Position numbers and translations under genes: made by a program
The notes under the pieces: generated by a model
The model's input: the letters and a program-made list of their open reading frames with translations, nothing else
Databases searched by the model: none
Told to the model about the DNA's origin: nothing
Assembly (NCBI RefSeq): GCF_031846415.1
Contig: NZ_JAVRHT010000011.1
Span: 30,776-94,775, forward strand
Direction: 5' to 3'
DNA from: Rubrivirga litoralis
GTDB taxonomy: Bacteria; Bacteroidota; Rhodothermia; Rhodothermales; Rubricoccaceae
Length of the DNA stretch: 64,000 nucleotides
Part shown: one piece after another, positions 17,443-25,861 of the stretch
Numbering within the stretch: position 1 is the first letter of the stretch
Layout: each line of letters starts with the position of its first letter

Positions 17443-17703
17443 ATGCTCACCGGACTCATTTTTTGGATTGTCGTCGGCGCGATCGCCGGCTGGCTCGCAG
17501 AGAAGATCATGAAGGCCAACATGGGCCTCGGCATGAACATCGTCATCGGCATCGTCGGCGCCCTCATCGGCGGGTTCGTCGTCGGCCTGCTCCCGTTCGT
17601 CGACGCCGACGGCGGCTTTTTCTGGAGCATCCTAGTGGCGACGCTCGGCGCCGTCATCCTGCTCTGGGCCGTGAACAAGTTCAAGGAGCACTCGGCCGCC
17701 TAG
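17443..17703 (+). CDS. GlsB/YeaQ/YmgE family small membrane protein
   Basis: This 86-residue protein has three hydrophobic helices, with the family's GAIAGWLAEKIMKANMGLG, NIVIGIVGALIGGFVVG and late ATLGAVILLWAVNKFK. The family (transglycosylase-associated protein) is often stress-induced, but its biochemistry is not established. It has a clear ATG and its own hairpin downstream (17724-17755). Confidence 0.88.
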   Translation: MLTGLIFWIVVGAIAGWLAEKIMKANMGLGMNIVIGIVGALIGGFVVGLLPFVDADGGFFWSILVATLGAVILLWAVNKFKEHSAA

Positions 17704-17723
17704 CCCGCCCCGCTCCGTCCTCC

Positions 17724-17755
17724 GCGGGCGGCCCGTCTCCCGGCGGGCCGCCCGC
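17724..17755 (+). terminator. Strong GC hairpin after the GlsB-like gene
   Basis: GCGGGCGGCCCG and CGGGCCGCCCGC form a perfect 12-bp stem with an 8-nt loop, 21 nt after the stop. The sequence after it is CTCTGTTTCC, a weak T-rich tract. It is probably a terminator. Confidence 0.55.
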
Positions 17756-17773
17756 CTCTGTTTCCCCCCCGCC

Positions 17774-18457
17774 GTGCTTCGCCCCCTCGCCCTCCTGCTC
17801 CTGGCCGCCCTCGCCCTCGCCGCCTGCGGCACCGACGCGCCGGTCGACCCCGACCAGACCGTCGTCGTCCCCGAGGCCGACGTCGAGCGGTTCCGGGCCG
17901 ACGTGTTCCAGGAGACGTTGGACATCGACGCCGCGCTCGCGCGCCTCGAAGGCGAGGCCGCCGGTGCCGACTCGGTCGTGCAGGCCGCGTACGACCCGGT
18001 CCTCGAGCGGCTCCGCGAGCAGCGCCGCCGGTTCCAGGTCCGCGTCGACAGCCTCCGCCCCGCCCCGCGCGCCGCGTTCGACTCGACACAAACGGCTATT
18101 CTGGTGCAGGCGCGGGGGCTCCGCGAGGCCGTCCGCCGCGGGCGCTACGACGCCGCCCCGAGCTACGCCGCGCTCCAAGCCGCCGCGGGGCGCGGGATCG
18201 CCGAGGTCGACGAGCGCCTCGTCGCGCTCCGCCCGTATGCCGCCGCCGACACGACGGGCCGGTTCGGGCGCGCGCTCGACTCGCTCGCCGCCGACCGCGA
18301 CCGGCTCCGCGAGCGGCTCCGCGCCTACCCCGACACGTCGGCCGCTCAGTTTCCCCCGTTCCGCGGCGCGTTCACCGACCGGGCGCTCGACCTGGACGCC
18401 CGCGTCGACTCGGCCGCCACCGACACCGTAGGCGTGGACCTGGGGGCGGGGCGGTAA
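17774..18457 (+). CDS. Predicted lipoprotein, alpha-helical, function unknown
   Basis: This 227-residue protein begins with a lipoprotein signal peptide (MLRPLALLLLAALALAACGT) with the lipidated Cys at residue 18. The mature part is acidic and Ala/Arg-rich with long predicted helices and no recognised motif. It is probably anchored in a membrane facing the periplasm. GTG is the only start that leaves the signal intact. Nothing here fixes a function. Confidence 0.7.
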   Translation: MLRPLALLLLAALALAACGTDAPVDPDQTVVVPEADVERFRADVFQETLDIDAALARLEGEAAGADSVVQAAYDPVLERLREQRRRFQVRVDSLRPAPRAAFDSTQTAILVQARGLREAVRRGRYDAAPSYAALQAAAGRGIAEVDERLVALRPYAAADTTGRFGRALDSLAADRDRLRERLRAYPDTSAAQFPPFRGAFTDRALDLDARVDSAATDTVGVDLGAGR

Positions 18458-18549
18458 GCGACGGGCGGGGCGCCGACCACCCCGCCCTCAACGAAACCGC
18501 CCCGCCCGGGCAGACCTGGGCGGGGCGGGGGCTCGGAATCCGCCGTTCG

Positions 18550-19971
18550 TTATTCCGCCGGAACCTCTTCGTTCACATACGCCACGCCCCACGCCACGAG
18601 CGCGTCGGCGGCCTCCTGGCTGTCGGCCTCGGAGTAGACGCGGAGGACGGGCTCGGTGCCGGACGGCCGGAACAGGAGCCACCCGTTCTCGACCCGGAAC
18701 TTGAACCCGTCGAGCGTCTCGGTCTTCACGACCGGCTGGCCGTCGACCGTCTTCAGGCCGTCCTCGGCCAGCTCCTTGAGGACCGCCTGCTTGCGGGCGT
18801 CCGTCGTGTGGAGGTCGTTGCGGGCCTGGAAGTGCGGGCCGAACTCGTCCGACAGCTCGCGCACGAGGCCCGAGAGCGTCCGCTCGCGCTTGACCATCAT
18901 CTCGATGACCGTCAGGCCGATGTAGAGCCCGTCGCGCTCGTAGATGTGGCCCTTGACGGCCATGCCGCCAGACTCCTCCCCGCCCACGAGCACGTCGCCC
19001 TCGACCATCTTGGGGCCGATGTACTTGAACCCGATGGGCGTCGTCTGGACCGTGAGCCCGTACTTCTGGCCCATCTTGTCGAGCATGTCGGTCGTCGAGA
19101 ACGTCTTGACGACGTCGCCCTTCAGCCCCTTCTCCTCGTGGAGGTACTTGACGAGGAGCGCGAGGATTGAGTGGGAGTCGACGAACGTGCCCTCCTCGTC
19201 GACCAGCCCGATCCGATCGGCGTCGCCATCGGTGGCGAGGCCGGCTGCGGCGTTCTTGTCGATGACGGCCTTGAGGAGGCCGTCGAGGTTTTTCTCGATG
19301 GGCTCCGGCGCCTGCCCGTGCATGCCCGGGTTGAGCTCGTGGTGGAGCTCGACCACGCGCGTCTTGCCCAGGAGCTCGGTCACGACGCCCTGGCCGGCGC
19401 CGTACATGGCGTCGTAGGCCACCTTCGTCCCGGCCTCCTTGATCGCGTCGACGTCGATCCGCTCGCGGAGCAGGTCGACGTACTCGGTCTGGAGGTCGAA
19501 CGTCTCGATAAGCCCCTCGCCGACGAGGTCGTCGTACGGGCGGGGCGGGGCGGCCTCGCCCAGCGACCCCATTCCGGCCTCGACGGCGGCGATCATGTCG
19601 GGCGTGGCCGGGCCGCCAAAGTGGGCCTTGATCTTGAACCCGTTGTAGGCCGGCGGGTTGTGGCTCGCGGTGATGACGATGCCGGCCGTGTGGCCGCCGT
19701 CGGCGGTCTTCCAACTCACGGCCGGCGTCGTCGCGAACCCGTCCGCGAGGCGGACGCGGACGCCGTTCGAGGCGAACACGCGGGCCACGAAGCGGGCAAA
19801 CGCCTCGCCTTGGAAGCGCGTGTCGTGGGCGACGACGACGCTCCCGTCGCCGTCCTCCTGCTGGCCGACCCACGCGGCGGTCGCGCGGGCGACGGTCTCC
19901 AGGTTCTCGAACGTGTAGCCGTCGGCGATCACGGCGCGCCAGCCGTCGGTACCAAACTTGATCTCTGACAT
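18550..19971 (-). CDS. Phosphoglucomutase/phosphomannomutase family enzyme
   Basis: This 473-residue enzyme belongs to the alpha-D-phosphohexomutases, which interconvert hexose 1- and 6-phosphates. Domain 1 holds FGTDGWRAVIADGYT and the phospho-serine loop ITASHNPPAYNGFKIK (about 98-113). The metal loop is ATDGDADRIGLVDE (about 240-253). The sugar-binding loop GGEESGGMAVKGHI (about 332-345) and the phosphate-binding loop FRPSGTEPVLRVYSE (near the C-terminus) are intact. The enzyme should be active; glucose or mannose specificity cannot be told. I chose the ATG at 19971, as the extension upstream would need a TTG. Confidence 0.93.
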   Translation of the reverse strand: MSEIKFGTDGWRAVIADGYTFENLETVARATAAWVGQQEDGDGSVVVAHDTRFQGEAFARFVARVFASNGVRVRLADGFATTPAVSWKTADGGHTAGIVITASHNPPAYNGFKIKAHFGGPATPDMIAAVEAGMGSLGEAAPPRPYDDLVGEGLIETFDLQTEYVDLLRERIDVDAIKEAGTKVAYDAMYGAGQGVVTELLGKTRVVELHHELNPGMHGQAPEPIEKNLDGLLKAVIDKNAAAGLATDGDADRIGLVDEEGTFVDSHSILALLVKYLHEEKGLKGDVVKTFSTTDMLDKMGQKYGLTVQTTPIGFKYIGPKMVEGDVLVGGEESGGMAVKGHIYERDGLYIGLTVIEMMVKRERTLSGLVRELSDEFGPHFQARNDLHTTDARKQAVLKELAEDGLKTVDGQPVVKTETLDGFKFRVENGWLLFRPSGTEPVLRVYSEADSQEAADALVAWGVAYVNEEVPAE

Positions 19972-20026
19972 GGGGGAGGGCAAAACCCGGGGGCGGGGTG
20001 GGCGCGCCGCACGGCGCGAGGAACGG

Positions 20027-20034
20027 GAAAGCTA
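20027..20034 (-). promoter_or_regulatory. Candidate -7 box TAGCTTTC for the phosphohexomutase gene
   Basis: TAGCTTTC on the minus strand lies 55 nt upstream of the ATG at 19971 and fits TAnnTT. No -33 element was identified. Confidence 0.35.
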
Positions 20035-20116
20035 CCGTCGGGCGGGCGGCGGAGCCGTGGGGGAAACTCCGCGACCGCGGTGCCGGACGTGGTGTCAGCG
20101 GGCGGGGCGGGGCCGT

Positions 20117-20286
20117 GGGTGACGAGTGATGGGTGACGAGCGAAAGGCGCCGCCCCGCCCGTCGCGCTACTCGGGGCGGGGTGGCGCGCGAACCTGCCGC
20201 CCCGCCCAGCCTATCTCGCTCGTGGCGAGGGCGGGGCGGGAAACGACCACCCCGCCCATTACCCGTCACTCGTACCCCATCACCCG
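20117..20286 (-). repeat. Two inverted heptad arrays flanking a GC-motif spacer, next to the ettA stop
   Basis: The left arm on the plus strand reads GGGTGAC, GAGTGAT, GGGTGAC, GAGCGAA (20117-20144). The right arm at 20258-20286 is ATTACCC, GTCACTC, GTACCCC, ATCACCC, its near complement. Between them are four copies of the GC motif. The right arm ends 1 nt from the ettA stop codon and is G-rich on the ettA sense strand. Confidence 0.65.
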
Positions 20287-20287
20287 T

Positions 20288-21958
20288 TCAAGCGCGCGTC
20301 AGGCGCCGGTGCGGGCCGGTCGGCTCGTCGTCGGCGACGCCCAGGCGCTCTTTGCGGTCGGCCTCGTACTCGGCGTAGTTGCCGGGGTAGAAGAAGACGC
20401 CGCCGTCCTCGAAGGCCAGGATGTGCGTGGCGACGCGGTTGAGGAACCAGCGGTCGTGCGAGATGACGACGGCGCACCCGCCGAAGGCGAGCAGCGCCTC
20501 TTCGAGCGCACGCAGCGTGTTGACGTCGAGGTCGTTCGTGGGCTCGTCGAGGAGGAGCACGTTGGCGCCCTCCTTGAGCGTGACGGCCAGCTGGAGCCGG
20601 CCGCGCTCGCCGCCGGACAGCGTGCCCACCTTCTTTTGCTGGTCCTGCCCGCCAAAGTTGAACCGGCCCACGTAGGCGCGCGAGTTGACCTCGCGGCTCC
20701 CGAGCTGGATAAAGTCCGCCCCGCCCGAGATCGTCTCCCAGACCGTCTTGTTCGGGTCGAGGTCGCGGTCCTGGTTGACGTACCCGATCTGGACCGTGTC
20801 GCCCACCTTGAACTCGCCGACGTCGGGCGCCTCGGACCCGGTGATCATGCGGAACAGGGTCGTCTTGCCGGCCCCGTTCGGGCCGATCACGCCGACGATG
20901 CCGCCGGGCGGGAGGTCGAACGTGAGGTCCTCGACGAGCGTCCGCCCGTCGTAGCCCTTTTTGACGCCCTCGGCCTGGACGACGACGCGGCCGAGGCGCG
21001 GCCCCGGCGGGATGTAGATCTCGAGCTCGTCGCGGCGCTCGTCCGGGAGCCCGGCCTGGAGCTCCTCGTAGCGCGCGAGCCGCGCCTTCGACTTGGTCCG
21101 CTGGCCCTTGGCGTTTTGGCGGACCCACTCGAGCTCCTGGTGGATTGTCTTCTGCCGCTTCGAGGCGTCCTTCTCCTCGGCCTTCAGGCGGGCCTCCTTC
21201 TGCTCGAGCCACGACGTGTAGTTGCCCTCGAACGGGATGCCCTTGCCGCGGTCGAGCTCCAGGATCCACCCCGCCACGTTGTCGAGGAAGTAGCGGTCGT
21301 GCGTGACGGCGATGACCGTCCCCTCGTACTGCGCGAGGTGCTGCTCGAGCCACGCGACGGACGCGGCGTCGAGGTGGTTCGTGGGCTCGTCGAGCAGGAG
21401 CACGTCGGGCGCTTGCAGGAGGAGCCGGACGAGCGCCACGCGGCGCTTCTCGCCGCCCGAGAGCGGGCCGACCGCGGCGTCGGCGGGCGGGCAGTGGAGG
21501 GCGTCCATGGCCTGCTGGAGGCGGGCGTCGACGTCCCACGCGCCGAGCCGGTCGATGTCCTCCTGGACCTTGCCCTGCTCAGCGATGAGTGCGTCGAAGT
21601 CAGCGTCGGGCTCGGCGAAGGCGGCTGAGATCTCCTCGTAGCGCTTGAGGAGCCCGACGGCCTCGGACATCCCCTCCTCGACGACGTCGCGGACGGTCCG
21701 CGACGGGTCGCCCAGGTCGGGCTCCTGCTCCAGCATCCCGATCGTGATGCCGGGCTGCTTCTGGATCTCGCCGTCGTACTTGTCGTCCTGGCCCGCGATG
21801 ATGCGGAGGAGCGTGGACTTGCCGGCCCCGTTCAGGCCCAGGACGCCAATCTTGGCGCCGTAGTAGAACGAGAGGTAGATGTTGTCGAGGATCTTCTTCC
21901 CCGTCGGCAGGGTCTTGCCGACGCCGAGCATGGAGAAGATGATTTTCTGGTCGCTCAC
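20288..21958 (-). CDS. ettA: Energy-dependent translational throttle protein EttA (ABC-F ATPase)
   Basis: This 556-residue soluble ABC-F protein has two ATPase domains in tandem. The first has GLNGAGKSTLLRI, GPLSGGEKRRVAL and LLLDEPTNHLDA. The second has GPNGAGKTTLFRM, GTLSGGERGRLQL and LLLDEPTNDLD. The N-terminus (SMLGVGKTLPTGKKILDNIY) and the inter-domain linker are typical of EttA, which binds the ribosomal E site and gates the first peptide bond according to ATP/ADP. The length is normal. It starts with GTG at 21958. TAGCTTGG on the same strand lies 22 nt upstream. Confidence 0.95.
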   Translation of the reverse strand: MSDQKIIFSMLGVGKTLPTGKKILDNIYLSFYYGAKIGVLGLNGAGKSTLLRIIAGQDDKYDGEIQKQPGITIGMLEQEPDLGDPSRTVRDVVEEGMSEAVGLLKRYEEISAAFAEPDADFDALIAEQGKVQEDIDRLGAWDVDARLQQAMDALHCPPADAAVGPLSGGEKRRVALVRLLLQAPDVLLLDEPTNHLDAASVAWLEQHLAQYEGTVIAVTHDRYFLDNVAGWILELDRGKGIPFEGNYTSWLEQKEARLKAEEKDASKRQKTIHQELEWVRQNAKGQRTKSKARLARYEELQAGLPDERRDELEIYIPPGPRLGRVVVQAEGVKKGYDGRTLVEDLTFDLPPGGIVGVIGPNGAGKTTLFRMITGSEAPDVGEFKVGDTVQIGYVNQDRDLDPNKTVWETISGGADFIQLGSREVNSRAYVGRFNFGGQDQQKKVGTLSGGERGRLQLAVTLKEGANVLLLDEPTNDLDVNTLRALEEALLAFGGCAVVISHDRWFLNRVATHILAFEDGGVFFYPGNYAEYEADRKERLGVADDEPTGPHRRLTRA

Positions 21959-21980
21959 GGTCGCTGCGTCTGTGTGCCGA

Positions 21981-21988
21981 CCAAGCTA
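21981..21988 (-). promoter_or_regulatory. ettA: Candidate -7 box TAGCTTGG for ettA
   Basis: TAGCTTGG on the minus strand is close to the Bacteroidota consensus TAnnTTTG and lies 22 nt before the ettA GTG, which would leave a leader of about 15 nt. Confidence 0.45.
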
Positions 21989-22167
21989 GAGGGCCGCCGC
22001 CCCGCCCGCGGTGGATTCGCGGTGGACACGGGGGCGGGGTGGTTGAGAGGTTCGGGGTTCTGTCTCCCTGGCCGCCCCGCCCGTTTGCCAGGGCGGGGTG
22101 GAGGGTAGAGCCAGAGCCGCCCCGCCCGGGCGGCCGCGCCTTATGGTGGGCGGGGTGGCACGCCCGA

Positions 22168-22194
22168 GGACACGACGCATCGTGTCCCTACGGG
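22168..22194 (+). repeat. Small palindrome of the GGACACG / CCCTACGG family
   Basis: GGACACGA, a 4-nt loop and TCGTGTCC are followed by CTACGGG. The left flank is a degraded version of the same (GCACGCCCG). Three more members of this family occur at 55467, 55536 and 60946. Confidence 0.55.
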
Positions 22195-22254
22195 TGCTCG
22201 GACGAGGGCGCGACTCCGGCCCCTCTACCCCTGACCGCCCCGCCCGGGCGTCGC

Positions 22255-22668
22255 CTACGGGGTCCCGATCGAGGACGGGCTCCCCAGGTGCAGCGCCTCC
22301 TCGGTGAGCGCGTGGTAGCGCTCGGCCCAGTCGAGGGCGGCCTCCCAGGTGCCGGCGTCGATCTCGAGCCGGGCGGCCACCTCGCGGAGCGCCTCGACCT
22401 CGCGCGGGTCCAGGCGGCCGTCGGCGTAGCCGACCAGGAGCAGGTCGAGGAGCACCACCACGCGCGCGCGCTCGGTCCCGAACAGGAGGTTCAGGTCGCC
22501 GACGGCGTGGGGCGCGTCGGCGTGCTCGGCCTCCAGCCCGGACTCGGTGTAGAGGCGGTCGAGCCGCTCGACCTCCTGGATGGAGAGGCGGCGGTCCGCG
22601 TCGATCACCTGGCGGGCGAGGACGAGGAAGGCGCGGCGCTGGTCGGCGCTCAGTTCGTGCAGGAACAC
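22255..22668 (-). CDS. TerB-like (tellurite resistance/DjlA-type) domain protein
   Basis: This 137-residue all-helical protein reads FLHELSADQRRAFLVLARQV, VIDADRRLSIQEVERLDRLY and GYADGRLDPREVEALREVAA. That fits the TerB-like fold, with repeated D-x-D/R-x-[LIV]-x-x-x-E segments. TerB-like proteins are linked to stress and metal sensing, but the role here is unknown. I chose the GTG at 22668, since the reading frame upstream is low-complexity and crosses a promoter-like box. Confidence 0.65.
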   Translation of the reverse strand: MFLHELSADQRRAFLVLARQVIDADRRLSIQEVERLDRLYTESGLEAEHADAPHAVGDLNLLFGTERARVVVLLDLLLVGYADGRLDPREVEALREVAARLEIDAGTWEAALDWAERYHALTEEALHLGSPSSIGTP

Positions 22669-22691
22669 GGCGGGGCGGGGAACACGGAGCG

Positions 22692-22699
22692 GCAAAGTA
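22692..22699 (-). promoter_or_regulatory. Candidate -7 box TACTTTGC for the TerB-like gene
   Basis: TACTTTGC on the minus strand lies 23 nt before the GTG at 22668 and fits TAnnTTnC. It is one of the few AT-containing stretches in this spacer. Confidence 0.4.
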
Positions 22700-23032
22700 A
22701 CCGCTCTGGCCCCCCGCTCGTGCCCGGCCCGCAACCGCAACGGCGGGCTAGGGACGGCGCCGCGCCCCGCCCGGGCGGGGTGGAGGCCGGCCGCGGCGAG
22801 TGGGGCGGCGACGAGCCGGCGGAGCCCGGCGGCCGGCACCTTCGACGAGGCGGCCGCCCCGCCCGCGCCAACGGCCTCTTCCGCCGGACGCGGCGCGGCG
22901 TGACGAGCGAGGGCGGGGCGGACGTCGGGCGACCGCAGCGGGCGGGGCGGGGACCAGGCGGAAACCCGTTCGGGTCCAGGCCGAAACGGTGGGCGTCGCG
23001 CCGGCGTCCTCGCCGAAACCTACGGGACCCCT
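22700..23032. other. Spacer without a recognised gene, rich in GC motifs
   Basis: The open frames here are Arg/Pro/Gly-rich low-complexity readings caused by the GGGCGGGG motif. I see several copies of that motif and no promoter box or terminator that I would defend. The last 10 nt (CTACGGGACCCCT) lead into the next ATG. Confidence 0.4.
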
Positions 23033-23665
23033 ATGACCCTCGCCGTCCTCGGCGCCACCGGCCGCACCGGGCGCCCCCTCGTCCAGCAGGCGCTCGCCGC
23101 CGGCCACCACGTCACGGCCCTCGCGCGGACGCCCTCGTCGCTCGGCATCGACCACCCCGCCCTCACCGTCGTCCAGGGCGACGCTTTGGACGCGGCCGAC
23201 GTCGACCGCGTCGTCGACGGCGCCGACGCCGTGCTCCTCACGCTCGGCCACACGAAGGGGTCGCCGCCGGACCTCATGGCCCGGGCGGCCCAGAACGTGG
23301 TCGCGGCCATGAAGGCGCACGGCGTCCGCCGTGTCGTCACCGAAACCGGCGCCGGCGTTACGGACCCCAAGGACCCGGGCGGGTTTGCCCCGCGGCTCGT
23401 CGGCGGGATCATGAAGGTGGTCGCCAAAACCCTCCTGGCCGACTCCAAGGCCCACGTCGACGCTTTCCGCCGCTCGGGCCTGGAGTGGACCGCCGTCCGC
23501 GCCCCGCGCCTGACCGACGGGCCGCAGACGGGCCGCTACAAAACCGGCTACTTCTCGATGGGCCTGGGCCACAGCGTCTCTCGCGCCGACGTGGCCGACC
23601 TGATGCTCGACCTCGCCACGTCGGACCGCTTTGCCGGCGAGGCCCCGATGGTCACGGACGCGTAG
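23033..23665 (+). CDS. NAD(P)-binding atypical SDR (NmrA/YwnB-like)
   Basis: This 210-residue single-domain Rossmann protein begins MTLAVLGATGRTGRPLVQQA, with the GxTGxTG-type dinucleotide loop of atypical short-chain dehydrogenases. Residues VVQGDALDAADVDRVVDGAD and VRRVVTETGAGV follow the family's strand order. Members act as NAD(P)H sensors or reductases of unknown small substrates. It has a clear ATG start. It is a single gene on the same strand as the next SDR, 120 nt away. Confidence 0.85.
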   Translation: MTLAVLGATGRTGRPLVQQALAAGHHVTALARTPSSLGIDHPALTVVQGDALDAADVDRVVDGADAVLLTLGHTKGSPPDLMARAAQNVVAAMKAHGVRRVVTETGAGVTDPKDPGGFAPRLVGGIMKVVAKTLLADSKAHVDAFRRSGLEWTAVRAPRLTDGPQTGRYKTGYFSMGLGHSVSRADVADLMLDLATSDRFAGEAPMVTDA

Positions 23666-23785
23666 CCCACCCCGCCGTCGGCCGCCCCGCTCGGCCCGTT
23701 AAAAATGTCCGAGGGCGGGGTGGAGGCGCGGCCTCGGCGGACACCGCCCCGCCCTCGCGCGTAGCCCCGCCTCTGCTGCGCCGCC

Positions 23786-24652
23786 ATGCCCGCCCCGCCC
23801 GACCTGTCTTCCCGCGTCGCCCTCGTCGCCGGCGCCAGCCGCGGCGTCGGGCGGGGCGTCGCGCTCGCGCTCGGCGAGGCCGGCGCGACCGTCTACGTCA
23901 CCGGGCGGACGCTCAAGAGCCAGCGCCGCCGCGACGTGCCCGGTAACATCGACGAGACGGCCTCGGACGTGACGCGGGCCGGCGGGCGGGGCGTGGCCGT
24001 CCAGACCGACCACACGCGCGTCGAGGACGTCCGCGCGCTCCTCTCCCGCATCGAGGCCGACGCGGGCGGACTAGACCTCCTCGTGAACGCCGTCTGGGGC
24101 GGCCACGAGGGACCGGCGGCTGGCGGACCGTTCTGGGAGCAGCCGCTCGCGCGGTGGGACGCCACCATGCGCTCGGGCGTCTGGGCGGCGCTCCTCACGT
24201 CCCGGTTTGCCGCCCCGCTCCTCCGCGACGGCGCGCTCGTGGCGACGGTCACGTTCGAGGACCGCGGACGGTACACCGGCAGCGTGTACGACGACGTGGC
24301 GCAGGCGTCGCTCGCGCGGCTCGCGTTCGGGATGGCGCAGGACCTCCGGCCGCGCGGTGTCACGTCGGTGGCCGTCTCGCCCGGCTTCGTCCGCACCGAG
24401 CGGGTGCTGGCGGCCTATGGAGCGACGGAGCGGACGTGGGCGCGCGTGCCCGCGCTGGCCGGATCGGAGAGCCCGCGCTACGTCGGCCGTGCCGTCGCCG
24501 CGCTTGCCGCCGACCCCACGGCCTTCCTGCGCACGGGGCAGACGCTGCTCGCTGCCGACCTCGCGCGCGAGGTCGGCGTCGTAGACGTCGACGGGACGCA
24601 GCCCGGTCCGCTCCGGCTGCCGGACGGAGCCGCCCCGCCCGCGCACGGATGA
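23786..24652 (+). CDS. Short-chain dehydrogenase (DHRS1-like) lacking the usual catalytic Lys
   Basis: This 288-residue protein has the SDR dinucleotide loop GASRGVGRGVALALGEAGA near the N-terminus and the LLVNAVWGG strand. The active-site Tyr segment reads SVYDDVAQASLARLAF (Tyr about residue 168), so the Lys of YxxxK is Ala. Similar proteins are DHRS1-like SDRs, which normally keep YxxxK. It may be a divergent or inactive member, or may use another residue. It starts with ATG at 23786. The Ser of the catalytic set is also unclear (VTFEDRG). Confidence 0.78.
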   Translation: MPAPPDLSSRVALVAGASRGVGRGVALALGEAGATVYVTGRTLKSQRRRDVPGNIDETASDVTRAGGRGVAVQTDHTRVEDVRALLSRIEADAGGLDLLVNAVWGGHEGPAAGGPFWEQPLARWDATMRSGVWAALLTSRFAAPLLRDGALVATVTFEDRGRYTGSVYDDVAQASLARLAFGMAQDLRPRGVTSVAVSPGFVRTERVLAAYGATERTWARVPALAGSESPRYVGRAVAALAADPTAFLRTGQTLLAADLAREVGVVDVDGTQPGPLRLPDGAAPPAHG

Positions 24653-24773
24653 GCAGGGCGCTTCGCTGTCGGGGAGGGGCGGTGCGCCGGGACCGCGTGC
24701 GCCGGGGCCGCGTGCGCCCCCGTTGCGTTTGGAGGGCGGGGTGGGCACCTTCCCCCCAGACCCGCCGCCGCCT

Positions 24774-25520
24774 GTGACCCTCGACGCCCTCACGCTCGTC
24801 GTCCCCACCAAGGACGAGGCCCACAACGTCGGCCCGTTTCTGGCCAGCCTCGACCCGCGCCTCCGCGTGGTCGTCGTCGACGCGAGCACGGACGGGACGG
24901 CCGACCTCGTCCGCCGCCTCCGCCCCGAGCGGACGACGGTCCTGGAGGTGCCGAGCTCGATCCCCGAGGCCCGGCAGATTGGGCTGGAGGCGGCCGAGAC
25001 CGAGTGGATCCTGTTCACCGACATCGACGTGTCGTTCGGCCGCGGCTACTGGTCCGCGTGGGAGGCCCTCGACCTGGGGCCGCGCGTGGGCGCTGTCCAG
25101 GGCGGCAAGTACAGCGCCGACGCCGAGTACCGGACGTACTACCGGCTGTTCTCGCTCGGCATCCGCGTGCTCGCGTGGCTCACCGTCCCGGCCGGGTCGG
25201 GGTCCAACATGGTCCTCCGGCGCCGCGCGCTCCTCGACGCCGGCGGGTTCGACCCAGCGCTGACGGCGAACGAGGACATCTACGCGCTGTGGACCGTCCG
25301 CCGGGCGGGGTGGCGCGTCGTCTACGCCCCGGCGCTCCGAGTCTACGAGCGCGACCACCGCCGGCTTCGGCAGGGCCGCCTGCGAAAGACGCTCCACGGG
25401 TGGATCCGCCCGCTCCTGCTCTTCACCGGCGCCGGCGCCGGCTGGGTCCGCGCGTCGAGCTGGGGCTACTGGAAAAACCGGAACGGCCCCGGCGGACCGC
25501 CCGCTGGCGAGCGGTCCTGA
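24774..25520 (+). CDS. Family 2 glycosyltransferase
   Basis: This 248-residue protein is a soluble or membrane-attached GT2 enzyme. The nucleotide-sugar site is LVVPTKDEAHNVGPFLASL followed by VVVVDASTDGTADLV. The metal-binding D-x-D is TDIDVSFG (about residues 83-90). The acceptor region has NMVLRRRALLDAGGFDP and NEDIYALWTVRRAGW. It probably builds a glycolipid or envelope polysaccharide. I chose the GTG at 24774 because the first beta strand begins five residues later. A TTG further upstream would add a Pro-rich tail. It converges with a small membrane protein, with no gap between the two stops. Confidence 0.83.
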   Translation: MTLDALTLVVPTKDEAHNVGPFLASLDPRLRVVVVDASTDGTADLVRRLRPERTTVLEVPSSIPEARQIGLEAAETEWILFTDIDVSFGRGYWSAWEALDLGPRVGAVQGGKYSADAEYRTYYRLFSLGIRVLAWLTVPAGSGSNMVLRRRALLDAGGFDPALTANEDIYALWTVRRAGWRVVYAPALRVYERDHRRLRQGRLRKTLHGWIRPLLLFTGAGAGWVRASSWGYWKNRNGPGGPPAGERS

Positions 25521-25703
25521 CTACGGGAGCGCCTCGGACGGCTCGACCTGCTCGGGCGCGTCGAGCCCGCCGCCCCCGATGCCGCCCGTCGTCTCGCCGC
25601 CCCGCTGGGACAGCAAGAACACGATGAGGAGGAGCGTGAGCACACCCACGACGAGGAGGGCGATGCCGAACGGGCTGCGGCGCTTGGCGGTGTTGTCGGC
25701 CAT
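25521..25703 (-). CDS. Small single-pass membrane protein, unknown function
   Basis: This 60-residue protein reads MADNTAKRRSPFGIALLVV and continues as one transmembrane helix, followed by a short Gly/acid-rich tail (GGIGGGGLDAPEQVEPSEAL). The positive N-terminus suggests an N-in topology. There is no recognised family. Codon use is like its neighbours, so it is probably real. Confidence 0.55.
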   Translation of the reverse strand: MADNTAKRRSPFGIALLVVGVLTLLLIVFLLSQRGGETTGGIGGGGLDAPEQVEPSEALP

Positions 25704-25861
25704 GAGGGGCGGGGTGGGAGAGGGGCAGACGAACGCAGACCGCCCCGCCCCGGGTTTCCCGGACATCGGCCTCTGGAAACGCAGAGGGCGGGGTGGCGCG
25801 CTCTGCAGCGCCTCAACGTGGGAGCGGCGAGGCCACCGGCGAACGGCGCGCGCCTCGGGCG

